From: Janthinobacterium sp. SUN073
Lineage (GTDB): Bacteria > Pseudomonadota > Gammaproteobacteria > Burkholderiales > Burkholderiaceae_D
DNA: 64,000 nucleotides
Assembly: GCF_030397665.1 (NCBI RefSeq)
Contig: NZ_JAPUBT010000005.1
Span: 372,001-436,000, forward strand
Direction of reading: 5' to 3'
Shown: piece after piece, positions 1-12,500 of the stretch
Position numbering within the stretch: the stretch's first letter is position 1
Layout of the letters: each line of letters opens with the position of its first letter
Notes under the pieces: model-generated
What the model saw: the letters and a program-made list of their open reading frames with translations, nothing else
Told to the model about the DNA's origin: nothing
The model's database searches: none
Translations under genes and position numbers: made by a program

Positions 1-116
1 ACGACGTGCTGTACTGGGAAAAGACGGAAGGCGGCCATGCGGGCGCCGCCAACAACGACCAGCAGGCGCTGATGTGGGCACTGACCTACACCTTCCTGCA
101 CGAGCAGCTGAAGTAA
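1..116 (+). CDS. S9-family (prolyl oligopeptidase-like) peptidase, C-terminal end only
   Basis: Only the last 37 codons are present; the gene enters from the left edge, reading in the frame that begins at base 3 and stopping at TAA 114-116. The visible tail contains E-G-G-H-A-G followed by a helix ending H-E-Q-L-K. A GGHAG-type histidine near the C-terminus is typical of the catalytic His of prolyl oligopeptidase-family serine peptidases. The catalytic Ser and Asp lie outside the window, so the family call rests on a short stretch. Confidence 0.55.
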   Translation, partial: DVLYWEKTEGGHAGAANNDQQALMWALTYTFLHEQLK

Positions 117-124
117 GTGGTGAT

Positions 125-155
125 GTCGGATTACGCGCTCACGCGCCAATCCGAC
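125..155. repeat. REP-like palindrome, copy 1
   Basis: GTCGGATT (125-132) and AATCCGAC (148-155) form a perfect 8-bp inverted repeat between two convergent genes, followed by CTACC. The same arms and flanks recur at 37973-38008, again just after a gene end. Such extragenic palindromes are common in proteobacteria. Here it could also help terminate the upstream peptidase transcript, since the next bases (CCCG, a T-rich stretch, CGGG) form a second small hairpin. Confidence 0.6.
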
Positions 156-176
156 CTACCCGGCTTTTTCGGGAGC

Positions 177-800
177 TTACTTCGCTTGCGCGCTGGGGCG
201 CTCGGCGATGCGGTCGCGGTAGGCTTGCAGGTTCTGTAACCCTTCCGCGCCCGGCCGGTACTTCATCAGCCCACGCGCAAATTCCAGCGCGCAGAAGGCC
301 GTGATGTCGGCAATCGTAAAGCGCTCGCCGGCGATGTAGGGCTGGCCGGCCAGCACCTGGTCCAGCCACTGCGCCGTTTCGCGCAGCTTGCCCGCCTGCG
401 CCGTGGCGAAGTCGGGAAACTGCGGGTTTTCCAGCGCCACCAGGGCCGGATGGCCATGGCGCACCCAGTTGGCGGCGGCGCTGAACAGGTGCAGTTCCAC
501 GCGGCGGTCGGCCATTTCAATGAAGGCGCGCTCCTCGAATCCTTCGCCCATCAGGTTCGGCTGCGGCTGCAGTCCTTCCAGGTAGGTGCAGATGGCGCGC
601 GTCTCGGTCAGCACGCGCCCGTCCGCCAGCTCCAGCACGGGCACGCGGCCCAGCGGGTTTTTCGCCAGGAAGGCGGGATCGCGGTGCTGGCCCGCCATCA
701 GGTCGAGCGCCACTTCCTCGATGCCGGTGATGCCTTTCTCGGCGATGAACATGGTGACGCGGCGCGGATTGGGCGTGCGGGGGCTGATAGTCAGTTTCAT
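177..800 (-). CDS. Glutathione S-transferase family protein
   Basis: A 207-residue cytosolic protein of standard GST length. The thioredoxin-like N-terminal domain (about 1-80) opens with a S-P-R-T-P-N-P-R-R-V loop, the position of the glutathione-activating residue in bacterial GSTs. It then shows N-P-L-G-R-V-P-V-L with the cis-proline, and E-T-R-A-I with the glutathione-contacting acid. The helical domain carries the conserved F-T-I-A-D-I-T N-capping box near residue 160. It likely conjugates glutathione to electrophiles; the substrate is unknown. It is convergent with the upstream peptidase and appears to be a single-gene unit. Confidence 0.9.
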   Translation of the reverse strand: MKLTISPRTPNPRRVTMFIAEKGITGIEEVALDLMAGQHRDPAFLAKNPLGRVPVLELADGRVLTETRAICTYLEGLQPQPNLMGEGFEERAFIEMADRRVELHLFSAAANWVRHGHPALVALENPQFPDFATAQAGKLRETAQWLDQVLAGQPYIAGERFTIADITAFCALEFARGLMKYRPGAEGLQNLQAYRDRIAERPSAQAK

Positions 801-917
801 GTGCGTGGGTCTCGTCTCGTTATGGTGGTGGCCAATCAGCTGCGGGACTGGCCTGTGGCAGTACAGTCAGGCGTCCATCATACCAGCGCACGGCAGGCGT
901 GCGCCGCCCCTGGCGCG

Positions 918-946
918 TTGACTTTGCCCCCGTTTCGCCTTAGATT
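918..946 (+). promoter_or_regulatory. Sigma-70-type promoter for the M1 aminopeptidase
   Basis: TTGACT (918-923), a 17-bp spacer and TAGATT (941-946) give a near-consensus vegetative promoter. Transcription would start near 953, leaving a leader of about 100 bases before the aminopeptidase start codon. Confidence 0.6.
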
Positions 947-999
947 GCTGTACGGGAACGCTGGCCACCAGTTCCAGCGATGTCCCCCAAACCGTCATC

Positions 1000-1031
1000 A
1001 ACGCCCGCAGCCTATCCGGCTGGCGGGCGTT
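1000..1031 (+). terminator. Leader hairpin with short T tract (possible attenuator)
   Basis: AACGCCCGC (1000-1008) pairs with GCGGGCGTT (1023-1031), followed by TTAT. A smaller upstream hairpin pairs CGCTGG (959-964) with CCAGCG (974-979). Both lie between the predicted transcription start and the aminopeptidase start codon. The T tract is short, so this may be a weak terminator, an attenuator or only a structured leader. Confidence 0.4.
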
Positions 1032-1055
1032 TTATCCATGAACCAAGGGCATACC

Positions 1056-3749
<2,694 letters not shown>

Positions 3750-3755
3750 GTGGAA

Positions 3756-3779
3756 TTCCCGGCGCCGCGGCGCCGGGAA
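3756..3779. repeat. Hairpin after the aminopeptidase gene
   Basis: TTCCCGGCGCC and GGCGCCGGGAA form a perfect 11-bp inverted repeat seven bases past the stop codon. There is no T tract on the plus strand, so it is a likely 3'-end stabiliser or Rho-dependent end rather than a classic intrinsic terminator. Confidence 0.5.
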
Positions 3780-3812
3780 GCGATGAGCACCGATGAAAAC
3801 GCAGGCAAAAAA

Positions 3813-3842
3813 AACCGGCTTCGCAGATTGCGGTAGCCGGTT
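3813..3842 (-). terminator. Intrinsic terminator reading on the minus strand
   Basis: AACCGGCT (3813-3820) and AGCCGGTT (3835-3842) form an 8-bp stem. On the minus strand the stem runs straight into a run of eight T. It would end a transcript coming from the right, but no convincing minus-strand gene lies at 3843-4288, which raises the possibility of a small RNA. Confidence 0.55.
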
Positions 3843-4288
3843 GAAACGCTGTTTCAGAGCGCAGGGATAAACTGGGGAAAACAAGAAAGCGGAAATCGTG
3901 CCGGTCATTGAGGTGTCCGGCAACCCTGCGCTCGGGGTTTCCGTGCGCCATGTATCCACTATGCCAGCCCTTCGTTGACTCAGGCTTAGGACTTCATTAA
4001 ATCCCCGCACTATCCCTGCATTTACCCTGCCCCCACCCTGCAATCATTACTATAAAACAAGTTTCACGTGTCTGGTGCCGATGCTTGAGCTCACCGGCTA
4101 AGCTGTTGAGTCATGCCTGCATCCTATCGCTCCCGGAACGTAGTGATGTGCGCAACGCATGCTGTGTGCCAACAAAAGCATCATAGCAGCGCCATATGAC
4201 CGCCTTATGACGTAGCGCTAACATCGCACGCGCGCCGCCGCGCCGATCGCGTACTATTCCCCCATCGTCCCTGCCTTCTTCTCTGCCC
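3843..4288. other. Non-coding stretch with possible promoter and orphan transcript
   Basis: No supported protein gene. A possible plus-strand promoter is TTGACT (3975-3980), a 17-bp spacer and TAAATC (3998-4003), which would give the lipoprotein gene at 4289 a long leader. Minus-strand transcription would end at the terminator at 3813-3842; a T-A-T-A-G-T-like -10 lies on the minus strand near 4050 without a good -35. GAAAC/GTTTC at 3843-3855 forms a further small hairpin. Confidence 0.4.
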
Positions 4289-5038
4289 ATGCCCAGCCAG
4301 AACCACCGCCTGCCGTCCGCCATCCGCACCACGTTCCTGCTCGCCTGCGCCGTGCTGGCGGCCTGCACGCCCTTGCCGCCCGCTCCCGTCCAGGCGCCGG
4401 CTGTCCCTGCCGCCCTATCCGCCACATCCGCGCCCGCGTGGCAACAGCCGGGCATGCGCATCCTGCATATCGTCCCGCAGGAATCCCTGCTGACCATCAC
4501 CGTGCGGCGCGGCGGCGCGCTGGCCCGCCTGGGACATGACCACGTGATCGCCAGCCGCACCTTGCAGGGCGTGGTGGCGCCCGCGCCGGGACGCGCGCAA
4601 TTCCAGTTCCGACTCGACCAGATGACGGTGGATGAAGAGGGCTTGCGCCAGGCGGCCGGGCTGACGACGACGCCGTCGGCCGACGCCATCGCCGGCACGC
4701 GCCACAATATGCTGGTGCGCGTGCTGGACGCCGAGCGTTATCCGTGGGTCAGCATCGAGGCGCGCCGCACCGGGGACAAAGAGGTGTTTGAGGCCGATAT
4801 CACCCTGCATGGCGTGACGCGCACGGTGCAGCTGCCAGTGCGGATCGAGCAAGCGGCCGATGGACGACGCCTGCAGGCCAGCGGCAGCCTGCTGCTGAAA
4901 CAGAGCGACTTCGGCATCGTGCCGTTCGCCATCCTGGGCGGCGCCATGGCCGTGCAGGACCAGATGGAACTGGCGTTTCGCATTACCGCCCGGCAAAAAC
5001 TCAGCGCGCCAGGATCAGGCGCAAGCCCAGGCCGATAA
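4289..5038 (+). CDS. YceI-like domain lipoprotein
   Basis: A 249-residue protein with a lipoprotein signal: a hydrophobic stretch ends L-A-A-C with the lipidated Cys at residue 26, followed by a Pro/Ala-rich linker to about residue 50. The rest is a YceI-type beta-barrel: R-L-G-H-D-H-V near 85-91, then D-I-T-L-H-G-V-T-R-T and a C-terminal S-D-F-G-I-V motif. YceI barrels bind isoprenoid-like lipids; the L-G-H-D-H motif is common in the family. Likely anchored to the inner or outer membrane. Its 3' end overlaps the convergent LysE-family gene by 38 bp. Confidence 0.8.
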   Translation: MPSQNHRLPSAIRTTFLLACAVLAACTPLPPAPVQAPAVPAALSATSAPAWQQPGMRILHIVPQESLLTITVRRGGALARLGHDHVIASRTLQGVVAPAPGRAQFQFRLDQMTVDEEGLRQAAGLTTTPSADAIAGTRHNMLVRVLDAERYPWVSIEARRTGDKEVFEADITLHGVTRTVQLPVRIEQAADGRRLQASGSLLLKQSDFGIVPFAILGGAMAVQDQMELAFRITARQKLSAPGSGASPGR

Positions 5039-5630
5039 AGATGGTGCCGGCCACGCGGTCCAGCCACAGGCCGGCGCGCGGGCGGCGGTTGAGCCACAGG
5101 CCGACGGCGCCGGAAAAATAGCCGAGCAGGCCGAACAGCACGCAAGCCTGCGCCGTAAAGACCAGGCCCAGCTGCGCCGTTTGCCAGCTGGCATTGCCCT
5201 GGCCCGCGACGATGAACTGCGGCAAGAACGACAGAAAAAACAGCACGACTTTCGGATTGATACTGTTGGCAAACAGTCCTTTGCCGAACAGGCGCAGCAA
5301 GGACTCGTCGGGCAAGGCGCCCGCGCCATCGACTCTGGCGCCGCCACGGCTGCGCAAGGCGCCGATACCCAGCCACACCAGATACAGGCCGCCAGCCACT
5401 TTCAGCGCCGTAAATGCCGTGGGCGAGGCGGCCAGCAGGGCCGACACGCCGATGGTCGCCAGCAGCGTGTGCGTGAGGCAGCCAAGGGCGCAGCCCAGGC
5501 CGAATACCATGCCCTGGCGGCGCCCGCGCGACATGCCCACGCCCAGCACCATCAGGTTGTCGGGGCCGGGGCTGGCGGTGATCAAAACGGCGGCGGCCAG
5601 GAAGGCCAGGAACTGGTCGGGACTGAGCAT
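5001..5630 (-). CDS. LysE/RhtB-family amino-acid exporter
   Basis: A 209-residue inner-membrane protein with about six hydrophobic segments. The N-terminus has the family signature A-S-P-G-P-D-N-L, followed by G-R-R-Q-G and G-x-x-x-G-C-L-T-H patterns. The chosen start (M-L-S-P-D-Q-F) places the first membrane helix at the normal distance. Upstream in-frame starts at 5657 and 5690 would add an atypical tail. It probably exports an amino acid or homoserine-lactone-like compound; the substrate cannot be told from sequence. Confidence 0.88.
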   Translation of the reverse strand: MLSPDQFLAFLAAAVLITASPGPDNLMVLGVGMSRGRRQGMVFGLGCALGCLTHTLLATIGVSALLAASPTAFTALKVAGGLYLVWLGIGALRSRGGARVDGAGALPDESLLRLFGKGLFANSINPKVVLFFLSFLPQFIVAGQGNASWQTAQLGLVFTAQACVLFGLLGYFSGAVGLWLNRRPRAGLWLDRVAGTIFIGLGLRLILAR

Positions 5631-5722
5631 GGTGAACTCGCGGGCAAAAGGCGTCATGATACCGGAGGGCGCGCCATGCCGGCAGGACATGAGTACCCGT
5701 GCGCCACCAAGAGTCGATTAAA

Positions 5723-8677
5723 ATGGCTACTCAACAACAAACGGCGTTGCCGCCAGTTCCCGCGCGACCATCACCACACTCATCGATGCCTATCCACCCG
5801 CCCCTCTTCCGCCACCGCGCTTCCCGCTCCCGCGTCAGCGTCTGGCTATGCGGCTGGCCGCTCCTGTTCGGCCTGCTGTTCGGTCTGCTGGGCCTGGCAA
5901 GCACGGCGCGGGCGGCCCCCTTGTCCCTGAGCAATCAAGGCATTGCGCACCTGGGCAGCGGCGGGCAACTGTTTTTCGCCGGAAATGACACCGCGCCTGC
6001 CGATGCGGCCGCCCTGCCCGCCTGGCTGACGCGCCAGCGCCCGGCCGAACGGGTCGACCTGTTCGGCGGCGCCTATTGGCTGCATGCGCAGGTGCGCAAC
6101 GACAGCAGCGTCGCGGCCTGGGTCATCGACCCGAACGACACCCTGATCGACCTGGTCGACCTGCACGTGTATGGCCCCGCACCGCATGCGGCGCCGCTCA
6201 CCTTGCTGACGGGCTACCAGCGCCCGCACGAGTATTTGCTGCACTATGGCAGGAACGTACAGCTGGCGCCGGGCGCCACGTATGACATCCTGATCCGCTT
6301 TTCCAGCCCCTACTACGCGCGCGCGCCCCAGTTCGGCGTGAGGACGCAGCAGGACTACCGCAATCTGGTGGGCAAGGAAAACTTCCTGATGGTGGCGTCC
6401 ATCGGCGCCCTGCTGGCGCTGGGCCTGTTCAATTTCTTCATTTTTTCCATCACCCTGGACAAAGCCTCGGCGTATTACGCGCTGTACGTGCTGACGTATG
6501 GCCTGGCCTGGGCCATGACTTTCCACGTCTTTGCCGACCTGTTCGACTGGCACCAGCTGCAGCTGCATTACGTGCCGTTCTTCCTGCTGCCCGTCTTCAG
6601 CACCCTGTTCTACATGCATTTCCTGCGCCTGCGCGACTACTCGCCCCTGCTGTACCACCTCAGCAAGGTCAACCTGGTGCTGCCCCTGCTGCTCTTGCCC
6701 AGCTGTTTCTTCGCCCTGTCGTATGCGCACACCCTGGCCACCATCGTCATCAGCATCTGGATGCTGCTGGCGCTGATCTGCGGCATCGTCGTCTGGTGCC
6801 GCGGCTACCAGCCGGCGCGCTTCTTCGTGCTGGCCTTCGTCGCCCTGATGCTGCCCGGCTTCCTGATCCTGCCGGCCAACCTGGGCCTGATGCCGGCCAT
6901 GGTGGCCAACGCCCAGCTGGTGACCCTGCTCGGTGGCACGCTCGACGGCTTGCTGCTGGCCTTTGCCCTGGCCGACCAGATCCGCCTGCTGCGCAACAAC
7001 CTGGAACAGCGCGTGCAGGAACGCACCCTGGCGCTGACCCTCAGCAACGACGCCCTGCTGAAGGCCAAGGAGCACGCGGAAGTGGTCAGCCGCCACCGCA
7101 TCGATTTTCTGTCCGCCATGAGCCACGACATCCGCACGCCGCTGGCCGGCGTGATCGGCATGCTGAAGTTCGCCCTGCGCGACCAGTCCGTCAAAGGCCG
7201 CACGCAGGAATACCTGCGCATCGGCCTGCACAATGGCGTCTCGCTGCTGACCATTCTCAACGACATCCTCGATTTCTCGAAGATCGACGCGGGCAAGCTG
7301 ACCCTGGAAACGGTGGACTTCGACCTGCTGGCGCTGATCGGCGACGCGGCCGGCATCGTGCAGGGCCAGGCCGACGCCAAGAGCCTGCTGCTGCGCCGCG
7401 AACTGGCGCTGGACCTGCCGCGCTACGTGCGCGCCGATCCCACGCGCCTGCGGCAAATTCTCATCAACCTGCTGGGGAACGCACTGAAATTCACGGCCAA
7501 TGGCGAAGTACTGCTGGAAGTGCGGCGCGCCCGCACGCCACCGCGCCGCGATGGCCGCAGCGAGATCGACTTCATCATCAGCGACACGGGCCCCGGCATC
7601 GACGCGGACACCTTGCCGCGTTTGTTCCAGAAATTCGAGCAGGCCGACCATTCCACCACGCGCCGCTACGGCGGCACGGGACTGGGCCTGGCCATCTGCA
7701 AGGAACTGGTCGAACTGATGCAAGGCAGCATCGGCGTGGAAAGCCGGGTCGGCATCGGCTCGCGCTTCCATTTCACCTTGCCGCTGCATGACGGCAGCGC
7801 GCCGGCGGCCGACGCGCGCCGGCCCACGCATCAGGCGCGCCATGCCTGCCGCCTGCGCATCCTGTGCGCCGAAGACGTGCGCACCAACCAGATCATCATC
7901 GGCACCCTGCTCGAAAGCATGGGCCATGAGGTGACCATCGTGGAAAATGGCGAACAGGCGCTGCGCGCGCTGGGCACGGGCGCCTACGACTGCGTGCTGA
8001 TGGATGGCCGCATGCCGCTGATGGATGGCGAACAGGCCGCGCGCCTGATCCGCGACGGCGGCAACGCGCAATTCCCCATTCCCGACGCGCACATCCCCAT
8101 CCTCGCGCTGACGGCCAACGCCAGCGAACATGACCGGCAACGCTACCTGGCCTGCGGCATGGACGACTTCCTCAGCAAACCCGTCGACGAAGCGCTGCTG
8201 TTCCAGAAAATCGACGCCATCATCGACCTGCTGCTGGCGCGCGGCCATGCGCTGCCGCCGGCCGTGCCGGTCGACGACGACACGCTGGCGCGCCAGTTCG
8301 GCCTGGACGACGCCGACGACGAGCCATCCGCGCCGGCCGATCCCATGACGGCGCCCGTGCACATCCTGCCGCTGGCAGGCTTGTCGCCGCAGCACTTGCA
8401 GCGCATCGCGCAAGCGTTCCTGATGGAAGCGCCACGGCGCCTGGACCTGGCTTGCCACGCCGTGCGCGATGGCAACGCCAGCGCGGCCGCTGCCGCCTTC
8501 CACGCCTTGAAGGGCAGCGCCGGCTACCTGAGCCGCCCCACCCTGCACGGCCTGTGCCACCAGATGGAAACCCTGGCCTCGAACGGCCAGCTCGACAATG
8601 TGGGGCCATTGCTGCCACAGTTGCAGGCGGCGCTGGACGTGGCGCGGCGCGACCTGGAAGCTCAGCCCGGCGCTTGA
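5723..8677 (+). CDS. Hybrid sensor histidine kinase: 7TMR-DISM, HisKA, HATPase, receiver, HPt
   Basis: About 984 residues from ATG 5723; GTG 5699 and ATG 5786 are alternatives. Domain order: signal/membrane segment, periplasmic 7TMR-DISMED2 sensor (about 70-200), seven membrane helices (about 225-430), short coiled coil, HisKA with phosphorylated His468 in S-H-D-I-R-T-P-L, and HATPase with N-L-L-G-N-A and G-T-G-L-G-L boxes. Then a receiver domain with phospho-Asp761 in M-D-G-R-M-P, and a C-terminal HPt with His927 in F-H-A-L-K-G-S-A-G. This is a complete intramolecular phosphorelay. No response regulator partner is adjacent. DISM sensors often bind carbohydrates, but the ligand is unknown. 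Its last 16 bp overlap the convergent hydrolase. Confidence 0.93.
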   Translation: MATQQQTALPPVPARPSPHSSMPIHPPLFRHRASRSRVSVWLCGWPLLFGLLFGLLGLASTARAAPLSLSNQGIAHLGSGGQLFFAGNDTAPADAAALPAWLTRQRPAERVDLFGGAYWLHAQVRNDSSVAAWVIDPNDTLIDLVDLHVYGPAPHAAPLTLLTGYQRPHEYLLHYGRNVQLAPGATYDILIRFSSPYYARAPQFGVRTQQDYRNLVGKENFLMVASIGALLALGLFNFFIFSITLDKASAYYALYVLTYGLAWAMTFHVFADLFDWHQLQLHYVPFFLLPVFSTLFYMHFLRLRDYSPLLYHLSKVNLVLPLLLLPSCFFALSYAHTLATIVISIWMLLALICGIVVWCRGYQPARFFVLAFVALMLPGFLILPANLGLMPAMVANAQLVTLLGGTLDGLLLAFALADQIRLLRNNLEQRVQERTLALTLSNDALLKAKEHAEVVSRHRIDFLSAMSHDIRTPLAGVIGMLKFALRDQSVKGRTQEYLRIGLHNGVSLLTILNDILDFSKIDAGKLTLETVDFDLLALIGDAAGIVQGQADAKSLLLRRELALDLPRYVRADPTRLRQILINLLGNALKFTANGEVLLEVRRARTPPRRDGRSEIDFIISDTGPGIDADTLPRLFQKFEQADHSTTRRYGGTGLGLAICKELVELMQGSIGVESRVGIGSRFHFTLPLHDGSAPAADARRPTHQARHACRLRILCAEDVRTNQIIIGTLLESMGHEVTIVENGEQALRALGTGAYDCVLMDGRMPLMDGEQAARLIRDGGNAQFPIPDAHIPILALTANASEHDRQRYLACGMDDFLSKPVDEALLFQKIDAIIDLLLARGHALPPAVPVDDDTLARQFGLDDADDEPSAPADPMTAPVHILPLAGLSPQHLQRIAQAFLMEAPRRLDLACHAVRDGNASAAAAAFHALKGSAGYLSRPTLHGLCHQMETLASNGQLDNVGPLLPQLQAALDVARRDLEAQPGA

Positions 8678-9573
8678 GGCAGCCAGCCATGCGATTGCAG
8701 CCACGCCAGCAGCAATTGCGGCCAGGCGGCCGGCTCGCTGCCCGGCTTGCCCAGGCCCCAGCCATGGCCGCCGCTCTGGAACTGGTGCAGCTCGACGGGC
8801 ACGCCCGCGCGGCGCAGGGCCGCGGCCATCCATAGACTGTTCTCGGGCGGCGCAATCGGGTCGTCGAGCGCCTGCGCGATGAAAGTGGGCGGCGTGCCCG
8901 CATCGACGTGCAGTTCCACCGACAGCGCGTCGCGCGCCGCCTGCGTGGGGTGGCTTCCCAGCAACTGCTTCTTCGCATGCGTCGTGTCGAATGGCGGCTG
9001 CATGGTCAGCACGGGGTATAGCAACACGGCAAAGTCGGGCCGCGCCGATACGCCATCGATCGCATCGACGGGCGCATACAGGGCCGCGTCGGGCTGCACG
9101 GCCGTCATGCCGGCCAGGTGCGCGCCGGCGGAAAACCCCAGCATGCCGATGCGCGCCGGGTCGATGCGCCACTCGGCGGCGCGCGCGCGGATCACGCGCA
9201 TGGCCCGCTGGCCATCCTGGAAGGGCGCGGCCACCCCGCCGCCCTCCTGCGGCAAGCGGTACACGAGTTCAAACGCCGTGACGCCCTGCGCCTGCAGCCA
9301 GCTGGCGGCCGGGCCGCTTTCCTTGCCCGCCTCGATATGCGCATAACCGCCGCCGCTGACCAGCAGGATGGCCATGCCATTCGGCTGCGCCGGACGGTGC
9401 ACGATCAAATACGGTTGTTCGACCTGCGTGATGGAACCCTTGGCGCTGTCGCGCTGCGGGCCCGGCGCCGCGCCGCCGGGCGGCGCGCCCGGCCACAGCA
9501 GAAGCGCGCCGGCCGGCGCGGCAGCCGCGTGCAGGTGGAGCAGGACAAGACACAGCAGCATCGGGCGCAGCAT
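8662..9573 (-). CDS. Secreted alpha/beta hydrolase (BD-FAE / acetyl-esterase-like)
   Basis: A 303-residue protein with a signal peptide (hydrophobic 5-20). The fold is shown by the oxyanion-hole segment V-S-G-G-G-Y-A-H near 72-79, the nucleophile elbow G-F-S-A-G with Ser148, an acid in L-D-D-P-I-A-P-P, and the catalytic His in S-G-G-H-G-W-G. This pattern matches carbohydrate acetyl-esterases and related small-ester hydrolases. It starts two bases after the stop of the upstream decarboxylase/oxidoreductase fusion, so the two are almost certainly co-transcribed. Confidence 0.85.
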   Translation of the reverse strand: MLRPMLLCLVLLHLHAAAAPAGALLLWPGAPPGGAAPGPQRDSAKGSITQVEQPYLIVHRPAQPNGMAILLVSGGGYAHIEAGKESGPAASWLQAQGVTAFELVYRLPQEGGGVAAPFQDGQRAMRVIRARAAEWRIDPARIGMLGFSAGAHLAGMTAVQPDAALYAPVDAIDGVSARPDFAVLLYPVLTMQPPFDTTHAKKQLLGSHPTQAARDALSVELHVDAGTPPTFIAQALDDPIAPPENSLWMAAALRRAGVPVELHQFQSGGHGWGLGKPGSEPAAWPQLLLAWLQSHGWLPQAPG

Positions 9574-9575
9574 GG

Positions 9576-12500
9576 CTAGAAATCCGTCTCGCCCTGGATC
9601 ACGGCCGGATAGCCCGTCATCGCGCGCGAAGTCTGCATGCCCGCCATCACGGCCGCTTCCACGCAGCCCGCGTTGAGGCCCGTCTTGATCCAGTCGCCCG
9701 TCAGGAACAGGTTGCTGAAGCCCGACTGGTCGGTGGCCAGCCGGTACTGCGTGCTGTTCACCACTGACATCACGTAGCGCTCGGACGGGTCGACGTTGGC
9801 GCGCCAGTACTGGCTGTCGAAGCGCGCCGGCCCCGTGCCAGCTTTCGCATCGACCAGCCATTGCCACGGAAACGCGCCCGGCGCGCCCGCCTCGGGCCAC
9901 AGCGCACCGATTTCCCGCTCCAGCTGATGCAGCGCGCCCTGTTTCGCCCTGGCCGCGCAGCGGGCGGGAAAGCCCGTGTCGGTGATGGGCGGGTAGCTGT
10001 CGACGGGGAAGGCGCTGCAAAAGTACGAGACGTTTTTCGGTTCCAGCCCCGCCGGCCAGTCTTCGTGCGCCAATAATTGATCCATCGGCGCCCACGTGTC
10101 GTATGGCTCCGTAAAGGCCGACAGCACCGGTTGCTGGCCTTTCGGCTGCGTGGTCCAGCCCATCTGCGCCAGGTTTTTGTTCAACCACACCTGGTAAGCC
10201 TGCGTGGCCACCGTTTTCACCTTCTCGGCCGCCAGTTGCAGGGCCGGGCTTTGCGCCAGCAGTTGCGGGCACAGGGCGGGCAACGAGCCGATGGAAATGC
10301 CGAACACCACCTTGTCAAAGTCGACGCCCTTCTTCAAGACCGTGGCGGGCAGCTGGCGGCCGAACGCCTGCTGATACTGCTGCGGCCAGTCGCTCCAGTA
10401 CGATTCCAGGTTGACTTCCTGCGCTTGCAGCAGCGCCGCCTGGGCCGGCTCGATCTGTGCGTAATCGGGCGCGCTGGGCCAGCAAGCCAGGCCTTTCACG
10501 TCCACCAGCGGCGCGTAGCCGGCGGCAGGGTCCTTCAATTGCACCTGCTGCGTGATGCGGATGCTGTCGATGTCGCCCGCGCCCGGCACCAGCTCCTCCA
10601 CGCGCTGGAAGAATTTGAATTCCACGCCCCTTTTTTTCAGCACCTCGTACATCGGCGTAAAAATCGTGTCGCCCATGCCGGCCTGCATCTTGAACATGAT
10701 GCCGCCCTTGTAGGCCAGACCGATGCGCGCCATCGCGCGCAAGAGCGTGCCCGCCTCGATGTTCGGCTTGGCAAAATCGCCGCCCTCGTAGGCGAAGACC
10801 AGGTCGTAAAAACCCCGCACGGGCGCCGAATTGACGCTGAACTGCTCGTCGCCGCCATGTTTTCTCAGCCAGGCGCGGAAATCGATGTCGTTGATGACGT
10901 CAAAGCCGTGCTTGAACACGCCATCCTCGAACATGCCCTTCATGACCGTGATGCCCAGGTCGAGGCAGGTGAACAGGCGGCGCAATGCATCGTCGCCGTC
11001 GATCAGCGCGCGGTAGCGCAGGCGCAGCCAGGCGCGGATGCCGTTCAGGGTGCTGGCCAGCAGCTGGTGGCGGGCCTGGTCGTGGCGTGTGGAGTCCGGC
11101 GCCAGGTCGGCCACCAGCGCCGCCAGGGCGCCCACGGACAGGCCCACGTCCAGTCCCAGTTCATCGGCCTGCCCCACCACCTCGTCGGCCAGGCGGCGCA
11201 GCCAGCCCGGCCACACGCCCTCTCCCTGCGACGCGCTGGCGCTGGCACTGGCACGCTCTATGCGCGCGTCAGCATCGGCCACCTGGCGGATCTGGCGTAT
11301 CCACTGCTCGATCCAGCCCACCATGGCGATGGCCATCTGCCACAGGGTGATGTCTTCGCCGCCCTCGCCCGGCTCGCCCGGCAAGGTGGGAAAGACGATG
11401 GACCAGTTGCGCCACTGGCCCTTGACGTCTTCCGACAGGGCCACGTAATCGTGCTGCTTGAAAGCGTCGCGCCAGGTGGCCAGCGGCGCGCCGGGCGGGC
11501 GTTCCAGGATCGCATACGCTTCCTTGATCATCTTGAAGGCGTTGGCGTAAAAGCCGAACCAGATGTGCAAACCGTGCTCCTCGATGCGCTGGCCCACTTG
11601 CGCATTGCGCCCGCTGGCGCCCTTGCCGCCGAGGCGCCAGCCCAGCTGGTAGACGGTGATGGCGTGCCGGTTTTCCCAGCCCGGCTGGCTCGTCAAATAA
11701 TAGGCCGCCGTCATGGCCGCCACGCCGCCACCGAGGATGGCGATCTTTTCCGGCGCGATCTGCGAATTGTCGACCAATTCCTCGCCCGGCATGGCCGTGA
11801 AGTCGAAGTTCACATGGAATGGCAATATCGCCGCCTGCGGCCCCAGCTGCAAGCCCAGGGTCTGGTCCAGCGGGAAGCTGTCGAAGGCGTGCAAGGTGCA
11901 TTCATACTCGTAGCCCAGCAGGCGCGCGCTGTGCAGGCGGTTGATTTCGGCCGGCGCGGCCACCAGGGCCTGGTACACGGCTTTCACGCCCGCGCTGTCG
12001 GGGAATTGCTTGAGGAAAATCTGGTCGATGCGGGGCTTGCGCAACAGCGACAGGATGTCGGCCCAGCCGGCCTGGTCCATATCGAAGAAATCGGGAATGG
12101 AGAGGAAAATCTGGAAGGCCTGCTCGATGAGTTCCAGGAAGCTGTTGACGGGTTTGTGCAGCCCCGTCTGCACGGTGGCATTGACTTCCAGCAGCGGGTG
12201 CAGCGCCAGTTTCGTTTCCGGCGAAAAATGCTGGAAACCCTTGGCGACGACGGCGCAGCGCAGCGGCTCGCTGCCGGCGGCGGGAATCTCGTAGTCGCAC
12301 AGGTATTTCGGATAGCCGAACAGTTCGCGCCCGTTGATCAGGGCCATGGCGTCATCGACGAAAATATGGCACGGGTACCAATAGATATGCGCGAGCTTGC
12401 CCGCCGCATCCATCTGGCCCACCATGATCCAGGTGACGATGTCGACTTCCGTGATCCAGCCCTTGGCCTGGTCGACGGGATTGGCGGAATCCGCATGGTT

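Noticed and set aside
450..1055. N-terminal extension of the aminopeptidase frame back to base 450
   Set aside because: It runs antisense through the GST gene, lacks a ribosome site, and would put the signal peptide inside the protein.
5846..9172. A 1108-codon open frame on the minus strand opposite the histidine kinase
   Set aside because: It is antisense to a clear multi-domain kinase, is rich in Gln, His, Arg and Ala as expected for a shadow frame in GC-rich DNA, and shows no domain.
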